Below the pieces are notes generated by a model. That model had not been told where the DNA came from and searched no databases. It saw nothing but the letters and a program-made list of their open reading frames with translations. A stretch of DNA of 40,866 bases from Candidatus Methylobacter oryzae (GTDB taxonomy: Bacteria > Pseudomonadota > Gammaproteobacteria > Methylococcales > Methylomonadaceae). The DNA lies in assembly GCA_945861405.1 (NCBI GenBank), contig CAMAUL010000024.1, forward strand, positions 1 to 40,866, read 5' to 3'. This document shows positions 6,516-15,771 of this stretch, piece by piece; the stretch's first letter is position 1; each line of letters begins with the position of its first letter. A program made the translations under genes and the position numbers.

Positions 6516-9500
6516 TTAGCCCATTACCACCAGCACCTGATGGTTCTGCCCATCGTGCAACAAGGGGATACCGTCACTCTCTACTTGCGCTACGCCATCC
6601 AACTCAATCAACACAATACCCTTCGATACGCCACCGGGATTGTTAATGGTAATTTCATAGCGGGTTTCTTCGTGTTGATAGCTTAAGCTGTAACTGCGCC
6701 AGTCACGCGGAATACAAGGGTTGAAATAAATTTTGTCGCCACGAATATTCAGGCCTAATAGCCATTCCAGACCGGCGCGGTAAAACCAACCCGCAGCACC
6801 TGTATACCAAGTCCAACCGCCGCGCCGCACGTGGGGCGGTACGGCATAAATATCTGCCGCTATCACATATGGCTCGACTTTGTAGGCATAAACGCCAGTC
6901 CGGTTAGCGGTGCGATTAATCGGGTTCAACATGTGCAACAGATCTCCTGCCTGATCGCCGTCTCCCAACATCGCATAAGCGATAACGCACCATATTGCCG
7001 CATGGGTATATTGCCCTCCATTTTCCCGTACGCCCGGCAAATAGCCCTTGATGTAACCGGGATCCAGCAGCGTTTTATCGAAGGGCGGCGTAAACAGCAA
7101 CACCAGATCGTCGCCGTATTGAATCAGATATTCACGAACCGAATTCATCGCCTGCAGCGCCCGCTCGGGGTCGGCGGCACCGGAAATAACGGCCCAGCTC
7201 TGAGCCAGCGAGTCGATGCGGCACTCCGTGTTTGAGGCAGATCCCAGCGGCGTACCGTCATCGTAATAGGCGCGCTTGTACCAGGACACATCCCAACCTT
7301 CAGCTTCCACTGCGACATTGAGTTTGGCCGCGTGTTCGCGCCAGCTCACGGCGTGTTCGAGGTCGCCACGCGTTTCTGCCACATTGGCAAATTCCGACAA
7401 CGTAGTGATCAGGAACCAGGCAAGCCATACGCTCTCGCCTTTACCCAGATGCCCTACCCTGTTCATGCCATCGTTCCAGTCGCCGCTGCCCATCAACGGC
7501 AGGCCGTGTGCGCCGACTTTCAAGCTCAAGTCCAGCGTACGCGCACAGTGCTCAAACAGGCTGGCTTGTTGCTCCGATGGAGTCGGCTCAAAATAGGCAT
7601 CTTCCTGTTCCGGTGCCAGCACCGGCCCTGCCAGGAACGGGGTTATTTCATCGAGCACAGCCCTATCGCCGCTCACCTTGACATAGTGAGCCACCACATA
7701 CGGCAGCCAGATAAGGTCATCGGAAAAATGGGTGCGCACACCGCGATTGGAAGGAGGATGCCACCAATGCTGCACATCGCCCTCGGCAAATTGATGCGTT
7801 GCCGCACGGAGGATATGGGCTCGGATAAGTTCAGGCCGGGCGACCGCAAGCGCCATGCTGTCCTGTAATTGATCGCGAAATCCGAAAGCCCCGCCTGCCT
7901 GATAAAATGCGGCTCGCGCCCACATTCGACAGCTCAAGGTTTGATACAGCAACCAACCGTTCAGCATCAAGTCCAGACCTCTATCCGGCGTTTTTACCTG
8001 AATTTTTCTGAGCGTTTTGTCCCATGATTGTTTTACGCCGGTGAAGATTTTTTGCATATCCGCAGCTCGATAACGCTGGATCAGTTCTCCGGCATGATCG
8101 CGGTCACTGCCTTGCCCCAACAGGAACACAAGCTCGATGTTTTGATCGGCGGCAAGCGTTATCTGCGTTGTCAGTGCGGCGCACGGGTCAAGCCCAGCGC
8201 CCACGCGGTGTTTAAGCGCTTTGGAGCGAGTCAGGGCCAGCGGCGCATCCAGGCTGCCGTTACGCCCAATAAATTCAGTCCGATTGCAAGTCCAAGAAGT
8301 TTGCAGGCCGGAAAGATCGACAAAAGCAATGCGCTGACCAAAATCCATGTCCAAATGGTTGTACGCAAACAAGGCACCGGTCGATTGATCCAACTCGGTC
8401 ACAATATATGGCGCAGTATTGGTGCGGGAAGCGCCGAGTATCCATTGAACATAGGCGGTAACCGACAGTTTGCGGGGGCGACCGGAATTATTTTTCAAGG
8501 TTAATATTGAAATCTTGACCGGATCGTCCGAACTTACAAATTGCAGCAACTCGCTATGAATACCGTGAGAAGCATGCTCGAATCGACTATAACCCTGACC
8601 GTGGCTAATCACATAACTGGCGTTTTCCACGCGAATCGGTAACGCCGTCGGTGTCCACAAGTCGCCGGTTTCGTCGTCCTGTAGATAAAATGTTTCGCCA
8701 GGAGGATCGCTGACCGGATCGTTCGACCAAGGCGTCAACTGGTTCATGCGGCTGTTAAGGCTCCAGGTGCAGCCACTGCCCAACTCCGATACCGTGAACC
8801 CGAATTCGGCATTGGCGATCACATTAATCCAGGGTGCTGGCGTCCATTGCCCCTTGCCCAGCACGATCACATATTCGCGACCGTTATCGGCAAACCCGCC
8901 CAGTCCGTTGAAATATTCGAGATCCGTAGTGGCGATTGATGAATCACTGCTATCGACACTCGATACTGTTGATTTAAGGACATGTGCTCCTTCTCCCTCA
9001 GGGAGAAGGCTGGGATGAGGGGATTCAAATAAGCTTTTTCCCTTATTTTTATTCCCCCTCGGCAACTGCTCCATGCGTTGCTCTACCTCCTGCATCCATG
9101 CAGTCGTCACCCAACCCTCTCCCGCTGGAGAGGGCTTTGCGCTGCTTAAGTTAACAGTATTACCATCAACACTGTGCGTAGACAAACCTTTAGGCTGAAT
9201 AAAATCCGGCGTAGGTTTGGGATGCCGCATCAATTGTTCAGCCAAGGTACCGCGACTACTCAACAACACCGCTCGAGCCGAGGTTTGCAATAGCACACGC
9301 TCATCTTCCGAGAGCTGAGTAGCCCGCAACACGAAAATATCGCCATAGCCGCCAGATTCATGACTTGCTGTAAAGGCTTGGTTTTCCCGAACCATGCCTT
9401 CCAATGAAGTCTGTAAGTCATCGGCATAGGTGATTTCTTTTTCATTCAAAATCACCAGATCGACCGACAAACGCTTCATGCGCCAATACTCGTGGGCGCG

Positions 9501-12500
9501 TAATAACTGATCGGCAATAGCCCGATCTTCTATTGAAGCTAGCCGCAGCAAGACAATGGGACGGTCGCCGGAAATACTAAGACGCCATAAACCGGTCACA
9601 TTCATTGTGTTCAATTGCATCAGCTTGCTACTCGCTCGTAGCGAAGCATCGGCATACAGCAAACGATTAGCCAAGGCTTGAAATAACTGAGCTTCATCAT
9701 GCTTGATGCGCAGATGGCGTAATTGAATCTGTGCATGAGTCCAGGCAAGATCGGAAACCCGGTTAAACGTAGCCGCGTTGTGATACTTGTCGGCCAAATT
9801 TTCAACCGCCTCTCGTGACGAAGCAACCAAGGTGGTAAATGTCACATGAACCGTCCCGCCCGCCGCGATGATGACCCGCGTACGCAAACTGAAAATCGGA
9901 TCGAGTACCGCGCCGACCGTATTGCTGAGCGGACGACCATCGATCACAGCGGCTGGCGCACGCAGTGTTTGTCCCCGACCGCAAAATCGCATCCGGTCGG
10001 TTTCATATTGCAATCCGCCGCTGAGATCGCTACACGCCAGCACATGAGCGGCCCAAATGTGCGGATCATTTTCCGCCCGAGGCCGCCGGTGCGCGAGCAG
10101 TCCGCAGGACTGCGGCAGGAATTCGGTCTGTATGAACAAATTTGAAAACGCCGGATGAGCGCTATCAGCCGTGGGGGCTGCGAGAACAATTTCCGAATAG
10201 GTGGTCACCTCAATTTCTTGGGTATACGAGCCGTTATTGGTCAAACTCAAGCACCTGATTTCGGCATCATCCTCCGGTGAGACAATGATTTCCAATCGGC
10301 TGGCAATTGTGCCGTCTTCGCGGGAGATGCGCACCCGATCTTCGAGAAACACCACGTCGTATTTATCGGGAACCGCCGCAGTCGGCTGGTACCCTGCCGA
10401 CCAAACCTTACCGCTGGCCAAGTTGCGCAAATAGATATAACTGCCCCAGCAATCGCGTGTTGTATCTTCACGCCAGCGGGTGACCGCCAGTTTTTCGCAA
10501 ACACTGTAGCCCGATCCGGCGGCGGTGACCATCACCCCGTAACGGCCATTGGAAAGTAAATGAGCCGAGGGTAGGATGGACATCGGCGAAGGCTCACGAC
10601 GCACTGACGGCTGTACAATTTCTTTGACTTCGGCCTCAGCCTGGGTGAAGTCGGGAATGCCGCTGTCAGAGCCGTGCGGAACGCGCTCCTGCAACAGCAT
10701 TTCAGCGCCCTGAATGATCGGTGTGCTATGGAAACGGCGACGCATAACTTCATCGTTTACGACATTATCCAAAGCGACTAAAGACATGCCTTGATGATGA
10801 GCCATATAGCAGCGCACAAACGCCACGTTTTGGTCTTCCCCAAGACGCGTCGGCGTGAAATCGAGCGCTTCGAAAAAGCCGTAACGACCCAACGCGCCCA
10901 ATTTTTCCAGGCGCTTAAAATTTACCGCAGCCGCATGGGCGTGGTACATAGCCGCCAAGGCTGTGGCATAGGGGGCAATGACTAAATCAAAAGCGAGTCC
11001 CCGCTTCATGCCCAGTCCGGGGACGCCAAAAGCGGAATACTGATAAGTGAACCAACGGTCGCGGCCATTAAACGCGGATTCGGAAACTCCCCACGGCACA
11101 TCGCATTCATTGCCGTATTCAATCTGACTTTGCACGGCCAGACGACAGGTCTGGTCGAGCAAGCTATAGCGCGGCGAATAGGTCACCAACGCAGGCATCA
11201 GGTATTCGAACATCGATCCCGACCAGGATAATAATACCGTGCCGTTTGCGGTGCGTGTCACCCGTCGTCCCAAGTGAAACCAGTGCGTACTCGGCACTTC
11301 CCGCTTGGCAATGGCGATCAAACTGGTCAGGCGCGCTTCCGAGGCTAGCAAGTCGTAATAGCTGTCGTCGATAACACCCTCTTCAACGCGGTATCCCAGT
11401 GAAAACAGGTGCCGATTTTGATCGTAAAGAAAACGAAAATCCATCTCAATGAACAGTTGCTGCGCCAATTCCGCCAGCGCATTTATCCGCCGGGTCAGCG
11501 CTGTCCAGTATTGGGTTTCCGGTTGTAGCTGGTCGTCAATGGGAAGCCCAAAATGGTTCGATACGCCGAAGGTCGCCATGTCCCGCTGGTGAGACTGGAT
11601 GTCGTTATGCAGCAACGTAGCCCATGCCAGTACTTCGCTGTCTTCCAAAAGTTCCCCTCGTTCAGCCGCGTAAGCACGGGCTAAATCTAACAGATTGTCG
11701 GCGCAGGGAATTATTTGCCGCCACAAACGCACCCACTGCTCAGGGCTGGCAGGCTGACTCGCCAACAACTTGCCCAGTTTGTCGGTTTTTTGTTGTAGCT
11801 CCCCTTGTGTCACCATTAACATGCGCGGATTGTCGACGATTCCGGCAAGCGCCGATAACAGCTGTTTATGGGTATCGGCAATACCGTTTAACACCGTAGA
11901 AAATGCATATGGATGCTGCTGCGTCAACTCTTTGCAGCCCTGAACAAGTACCAGCAGATGTCCTGCCAAATTTCCGCTATCGACAGTCGATACATACTTG
12001 GGTTCCAGCGTGTGCATGGTATGCGTTTCATACCAGTTATAAAAATGCCCATGCAGTCTCGGCAGCTTGTTCATCGTATTTAGGGTGGCTTCCAGCCGCT
12101 CAACCGTGTCTATAAGGCCTAGCCAGCCAAAATCGTGCGCGGCGAGCACCGATAACAGATAAAGGCCGAAGTTGGTCGGTGAACTGCGATGCGCGATAAC
12201 AGGATCAGGGTCTTCCTGAAAATTATCCGGCGGCAGATGATTTTCCTGCTCCGTTACGAAGGTGGTAAAAAATCTCCAGGTACGTCTAGCGACTTGACGT
12301 AACTGCAACGCATCTTCGGGCAGCAATAACTCTGCCGGGTCCAGTTTTGGCGGCAAACTCAGGATATGGGCAATGAGCGGAGACAGTAACCACAGCAGCA
12401 GGAACGGCGAGGCAATTACAAGCGAAGCAGGATTGAAAAACAATACGACAGAGCCAGCGCCAACGACCACGATAGCCACGTTCCCCAGCGGCCTGATAAG

Positions 12501-15269
12501 ACTCGTCACTGCGTGGCCTGAGCTTGCTTTCGCTTGCAGCGCAGTAACCCATTTAAGCAATTTCCGCCGGGTGATAAACAAACGCACCAAGGTACTGACT
12601 ATCGCGTCGGTCATCAGACTAGCCTGTTGCGCCAACAGCGTCAGGGTAATCATGCTGTTGCTAAAGCCCATGAATACATTCTCTGCCGTGGCGCGCAATT
12701 GATTGCGCAGAGGAATGTCGATGCGCAGCCTCATTCCAGCGGCAATGGCCAGGAAGGCTGGAAAAGCCAATGCGACCAACACCATCCCCATTAGCATAAA
12801 TTGCGGTGCGCCCGGAATAGCCCAAGCCGCCAACAGGGTAAAAAATGCTCCCGGCGCTGAAAAAGTCCGGCGTAAATTATCCAGCATTTTCCAGCGCCCA
12901 ATCAGCGGCATGCCTTTGCCGAGCGAACCGAAAATCCAAGGCAATAATTGCCAGTCGCCACGCGCCCAACGATGCGACCGAGACGCGGCAACTTCGGTAT
13001 GGGACGGGAATTCTTCAAACAACTCAATATCGCTGACAAACGCACAACGGGCGAACACGCTCTCGAATAGATCATGACTGAGCAAGGTATTTTCAGGAAC
13101 GCGCCCGGTCAAAGCGGCTTCAAATGAGTCGATCTCATACAAGCCCTTGCCGCTGTATGTTCCTAGCCCGAACAGATCCTGATAGACTTCGGATACCGAA
13201 GTTGAATAGGCGTCCATGCCGCATGAGCCGGAAAAAAACCGATGGAATAACGAGTGCTCCCGTCTTTTCGGCAGTGTCGGTGTAACTCTAGGTTGAAGAA
13301 TGCTGTAGCCGCTAACAACACAATGCGTAACCGGATCCAAAACAGGCCAATTAAGTGGATGGGCGGCTGTACCGACCAACTGCCGTACTGAGTCGATAGG
13401 CAATTTGGTGTCGGCATCCAGGGTGATGACATAACGGACACCAGACGGGGCAAACGCCGGTTTCCCATGTATCGGCATAAATGAGGTGTCGTTAGCACCG
13501 CGCAGAAGTCGGTTAAACTCATGCAGTTTGCCGCGCTTGCGTTCCCAGCCCATCCATTTATTCTCGCCGGGATTCCAGCAACGTTTACGGTGAAATAGAA
13601 AAAAACGCTGCTCCCCGTATCTGGCATTAAGCGCATCCACTCCGGCAATGGCGACATTCAACAGCGACACTTCTTCAGGCATGATTTCCTGATCTGCGTC
13701 CACCCAATCGGACAACAGCGCAAAACGGGCATCGCCGGCCGGATTGGACAAGTAGTGAACCTCCATTTCATCGATTTGTCTTTTCACGTTCTGCTCGCTG
13801 GTAAATAGGGTCGGCACCACAACAAAGGTGCGCAACGTCTCGGGAATGCCTTCCTTCAGTTCCAGTCTGGGTAAATGGCGCGGCGGCACGACGGTAATAA
13901 CGAAGCGATTGACCAGACTGGTGGCAATATCCGATGCCGGAAAAAAGGCGAACAACGCGATCAGAGCCATCGGAAAAACGCTTAGCCCAGACTCAAATGC
14001 AACGCTCAAAGGCAAAGCCAGCAAGATCAGCGTACACACAGCCAGACTGCCCAGATAAGCAATCGCCGCATGCGCGACATAAGCCCGCAGCAGCTTTTGA
14101 CTGAAGGTAGGACGAAAGCCGACTTCTTGTTCGAACTCGCCCCGACCGCTGCCGATCAAGTAGTAGCCCGGTTCCTGCCGTTGCCGGTCGGTTCCCGATT
14201 CTTGACCGACACGCTCAATCCTGTCGATGACTTTATGGGCGATTTCCACCTCGGAATACGGCGAACGTTTGGCAAGATCCTCAATCGCATGCCGGTAACG
14301 GTCGCGGGTAAGAAAATCCATCTCGATGTAAGTGGGATGAGCGCGCAGACATTTATCCACCAGACTCGAATCTTCAACAAATTGCGGCCAATCGAACGCC
14401 GATATGGCGCGCATGCTGGTGATGATATTGCGTACGGTCAGATTCGCGGCAATCTGGGCAGCGTGTTCAAGATGTACGATTTCATCCAGAGTGACGCCCT
14501 GTTCGCTCAGCCACGTATTCAGGAAATCGAGGGTAGGCGCGGTACCCGGATGCGGCTCGTGCAAACGTTGTACGAACTGAACCGCAAAGGCCCGACGTAA
14601 AGGAGCGGTTGGTAAAGCGAGAGTTTTTGTCTGAAAATAGGGCTTGTCGCTTTGATCAATAAACTCATCAGCCAGCTGTCGCCCGGCTTGCGAACGCATG
14701 ACTTTTAACGCCAGCCGACGCAAATTCTCAAGCATTACGATACGTAGCGTGATCGGTAGCGCCCACAGCTCGCCAATGCTGAGCGGTTGAACCTCCTGAT
14801 AGGCACGGATGAAATGAGTCAGCTGCTCAGCGGAAAAACGGCTATCGGTATGAGCGACCAGAGCCCAGGCAATGCCATAGACGCGCGGATAACCGGACAG
14901 GAAGCCGCCGGTTAACTTGGGCAGTTGTTTGTAAAATTTTTCCGGCAGATAGACATTGATATCATTGATCTGCTCTTCAATCACATGGTAATTGTCGAGC
15001 AGCCATTCTGCGGCCGGGGTAATGGCCCGATGCTCAAGCGCCGCCTTGCCTATGGCTTTGTAAGCTTCAAACAATACTCTGGAATTCTCGCGCACCCTGG
15101 GCATCAGCTTGAGTCCGTCAGGACGAATTTCGGCTTTTTGCGCTTTTGCTAAGCTGGCGGCATGTTGTTCCAGCCGTTCGTTGCTAAACAACTCAAACCG
15201 GATGGGGTCATCTTCGCCGCCAGGATCCGCAAGTCTGGCGTTGCGTCTATGATTCCGTAATTTTATCAT
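6516..15269 (-). CDS. ndvB: Cyclic beta-1,2-glucan synthase (NdvB/ChvB type, GT84-GH94)
   Basis: A giant inner-membrane enzyme of 2917 residues, near the roughly 2850 of NdvB/ChvB. It builds a beta-1,2-glucan from UDP-glucose, trims it and cyclises it for osmotic adaptation of the periplasm. The start at 15269 is preferred because GGGGA sits 6 bases before it; ATG 15275 is only a base or two away. Order: N-terminal region; membrane segments (about 400-460); GT84 glycosyltransferase with LDADTKLP (about 616) and RSHRWARGDWQ (about 765); more membrane segments (about 800-950); glycoamylase-like domain; two GH94-type beta-sandwich/barrel regions. The C-terminal region holds GDWNDGMN (about 2600), the GH94 catalytic acid region. 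Residues about 2044-2095 form a low-complexity linker encoded by two palindromic repeats. No NdvA-type exporter gene is nearby. The upstream promoter is site b. Confidence 0.95.
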   Translation of the reverse strand: MIKLRNHRRNARLADPGGEDDPIRFELFSNERLEQHAASLAKAQKAEIRPDGLKLMPRVRENSRVLFEAYKAIGKAALEHRAITPAAEWLLDNYHVIEEQINDINVYLPEKFYKQLPKLTGGFLSGYPRVYGIAWALVAHTDSRFSAEQLTHFIRAYQEVQPLSIGELWALPITLRIVMLENLRRLALKVMRSQAGRQLADEFIDQSDKPYFQTKTLALPTAPLRRAFAVQFVQRLHEPHPGTAPTLDFLNTWLSEQGVTLDEIVHLEHAAQIAANLTVRNIITSMRAISAFDWPQFVEDSSLVDKCLRAHPTYIEMDFLTRDRYRHAIEDLAKRSPYSEVEIAHKVIDRIERVGQESGTDRQRQEPGYYLIGSGRGEFEQEVGFRPTFSQKLLRAYVAHAAIAYLGSLAVCTLILLALPLSVAFESGLSVFPMALIALFAFFPASDIATSLVNRFVITVVPPRHLPRLELKEGIPETLRTFVVVPTLFTSEQNVKRQIDEMEVHYLSNPAGDARFALLSDWVDADQEIMPEEVSLLNVAIAGVDALNARYGEQRFFLFHRKRCWNPGENKWMGWERKRGKLHEFNRLLRGANDTSFMPIHGKPAFAPSGVRYVITLDADTKLPIDSVRQLVGTAAHPLNWPVLDPVTHCVVSGYSILQPRVTPTLPKRREHSLFHRFFSGSCGMDAYSTSVSEVYQDLFGLGTYSGKGLYEIDSFEAALTGRVPENTLLSHDLFESVFARCAFVSDIELFEEFPSHTEVAASRSHRWARGDWQLLPWIFGSLGKGMPLIGRWKMLDNLRRTFSAPGAFFTLLAAWAIPGAPQFMLMGMVLVALAFPAFLAIAAGMRLRIDIPLRNQLRATAENVFMGFSNSMITLTLLAQQASLMTDAIVSTLVRLFITRRKLLKWVTALQAKASSGHAVTSLIRPLGNVAIVVVGAGSVVLFFNPASLVIASPFLLLWLLSPLIAHILSLPPKLDPAELLLPEDALQLRQVARRTWRFFTTFVTEQENHLPPDNFQEDPDPVIAHRSSPTNFGLYLLSVLAAHDFGWLGLIDTVERLEATLNTMNKLPRLHGHFYNWYETHTMHTLEPKYVSTVDSGNLAGHLLVLVQGCKELTQQHPYAFSTVLNGIADTHKQLLSALAGIVDNPRMLMVTQGELQQKTDKLGKLLASQPASPEQWVRLWRQIIPCADNLLDLARAYAAERGELLEDSEVLAWATLLHNDIQSHQRDMATFGVSNHFGLPIDDQLQPETQYWTALTRRINALAELAQQLFIEMDFRFLYDQNRHLFSLGYRVEEGVIDDSYYDLLASEARLTSLIAIAKREVPSTHWFHLGRRVTRTANGTVLLSWSGSMFEYLMPALVTYSPRYSLLDQTCRLAVQSQIEYGNECDVPWGVSESAFNGRDRWFTYQYSAFGVPGLGMKRGLAFDLVIAPYATALAAMYHAHAAAVNFKRLEKLGALGRYGFFEALDFTPTRLGEDQNVAFVRCYMAHHQGMSLVALDNVVNDEVMRRRFHSTPIIQGAEMLLQERVPHGSDSGIPDFTQAEAEVKEIVQPSVRREPSPMSILPSAHLLSNGRYGVMVTAAGSGYSVCEKLAVTRWREDTTRDCWGSYIYLRNLASGKVWSAGYQPTAAVPDKYDVVFLEDRVRISREDGTIASRLEIIVSPEDDAEIRCLSLTNNGSYTQEIEVTTYSEIVLAAPTADSAHPAFSNLFIQTEFLPQSCGLLAHRRPRAENDPHIWAAHVLACSDLSGGLQYETDRMRFCGRGQTLRAPAAVIDGRPLSNTVGAVLDPIFSLRTRVIIAAGGTVHVTFTTLVASSREAVENLADKYHNAATFNRVSDLAWTHAQIQLRHLRIKHDEAQLFQALANRLLYADASLRASSKLMQLNTMNVTGLWRLSISGDRPIVLLRLASIEDRAIADQLLRAHEYWRMKRLSVDLVILNEKEITYADDLQTSLEGMVRENQAFTASHESGGYGDIFVLRATQLSEDERVLLQTSARAVLLSSRGTLAEQLMRHPKPTPDFIQPKGLSTHSVDGNTVNLSSAKPSPAGEGWVTTAWMQEVEQRMEQLPRGNKNKGKSLFESPHPSLLPEGEGAHVLKSTVSSVDSSDSSIATTDLEYFNGLGGFADNGREYVIVLGKGQWTPAPWINVIANAEFGFTVSELGSGCTWSLNSRMNQLTPWSNDPVSDPPGETFYLQDDETGDLWTPTALPIRVENASYVISHGQGYSRFEHASHGIHSELLQFVSSDDPVKISILTLKNNSGRPRKLSVTAYVQWILGASRTNTAPYIVTELDQSTGALFAYNHLDMDFGQRIAFVDLSGLQTSWTCNRTEFIGRNGSLDAPLALTRSKALKHRVGAGLDPCAALTTQITLAADQNIELVFLLGQGSDRDHAGELIQRYRAADMQKIFTGVKQSWDKTLRKIQVKTPDRGLDLMLNGWLLYQTLSCRMWARAAFYQAGGAFGFRDQLQDSMALAVARPELIRAHILRAATHQFAEGDVQHWWHPPSNRGVRTHFSDDLIWLPYVVAHYVKVSGDRAVLDEITPFLAGPVLAPEQEDAYFEPTPSEQQASLFEHCARTLDLSLKVGAHGLPLMGSGDWNDGMNRVGHLGKGESVWLAWFLITTLSEFANVAETRGDLEHAVSWREHAAKLNVAVEAEGWDVSWYKRAYYDDGTPLGSASNTECRIDSLAQSWAVISGAADPERALQAMNSVREYLIQYGDDLVLLFTPPFDKTLLDPGYIKGYLPGVRENGGQYTHAAIWCVIAYAMLGDGDQAGDLLHMLNPINRTANRTGVYAYKVEPYVIAADIYAVPPHVRRGGWTWYTGAAGWFYRAGLEWLLGLNIRGDKIYFNPCIPRDWRSYSLSYQHEETRYEITINNPGGVSKGIVLIELDGVAQVESDGIPLLHDGQNHQVLVVMG
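8989..9134. repeat. Inverted pair of REP-like palindromes inside the glucan synthase gene
   Basis: CCTTCTCCC-TCA-GGGAGAAGG followed by CTGGGATGAGGGG (8989-9022), and GTCACCCAA followed by CCCTCTCC-CGCT-GGAGAGGG (9106-9134), are two copies of one repeat facing each other. Such units are normally intergenic. Here the pair and the roughly 80 bases between them are read through in frame, giving SPHPSLLPEGEG and AKPSPAGEGW in the protein. Confidence 0.8.
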
Positions 15270-15474
15270 TTGCATTTCCCCGTTTGTGCTGCCGCTCAGT
15301 CAAACTTTTATTCATTTTTTTGTTATCCACTCAGCTACGTGCGATGAGCGCTACAGGGACTGACAGTACACGTGTCATCCTTGACCAGAGATTGAGTGCA
15401 GACCGCAGAACAAAAAAAACATAAGCATCTGTTTTATGACAAGCTACAACGCATTATTTCAGGCACTAAAGAGC

Positions 15475-15520
15475 AGTTTAACCGCTACCTTTAGTACCGT
15501 CGGTTCGGTAACGCACATAA
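15475..15520 (-). promoter_or_regulatory. Candidate Crp/Fnr class II promoter of the glucan synthase gene (site b)
   Basis: On the minus strand the core is GTGCG-TTAC-CGAAC (15516-15503) with TTAT and CGAC flanks. After 18 bases comes TAAACT (15480-15475), preceded by the GCGGT shared with sites d and g. Start of transcription would be near 15468, giving a leader of about 200 bases. Confidence 0.6.
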
Positions 15521-15559
15521 GACTGCTGTCGCAAATGAGGCGAAAAAATATGATATTCC

Positions 15560-15650
15560 TTAGGTAAAAGTCCTGTTTGCAATAGGGTCGGTTCAGATGC
15601 TGATGCAGATGCGGTCTCATTACCGGAAACCTGTGCAGCATTTAGACTAT
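15560..15650 (-). pseudogene. 91-bp duplicate fragment of the DUF1207 gene
   Basis: This stretch is identical to 16544-16634 inside the intact DUF1207 gene, in the same orientation, 984 bases away. It encodes the linker LNAAQVSGNETASASASE and onward to LLPK. It then runs into unrelated sequence that leads to site b. There is no start codon context, so it is a relic of a tandem duplication or repeat-mediated rearrangement. Perfect identity suggests a recent event. Confidence 0.85.
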
Positions 15651-15656
15651 CGCTAG

Positions 15657-15759
15657 TTCCCAAGCTCCAGCTTGGGAATTCGGGAGGCGAAGCTCCAGCT
15701 TCGCGGGACAGGAAGCTGGAGCTTCCAAGACTGGGTTCCCAAGCTGGAGCTTGGGAACC
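15657..15759. repeat. Cluster of four AAGCT-CC/GG-AGCTT palindromes
   Basis: Four palindromes share one core: 15657-15678, 15687-15704, 15711-15726 and 15734-15759. The first two have a central CC and the last two a central GG, so the cluster as a whole is an inverted array able to fold into one large stem or four small ones. It lies between the DUF1207 stop codon (15772) and the duplicated fragment. A single related copy is at 6302-6319. Confidence 0.85.
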
Positions 15760-15771
15760 AGCATCTGCCGT

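Noticed and set aside
15348..15382. GACTGACAGTACACGTGTC as another regulon operator
   Set aside because: The half sites do not fit GTNCG-N4-CGNAC and no hexamer lies at the right distance.
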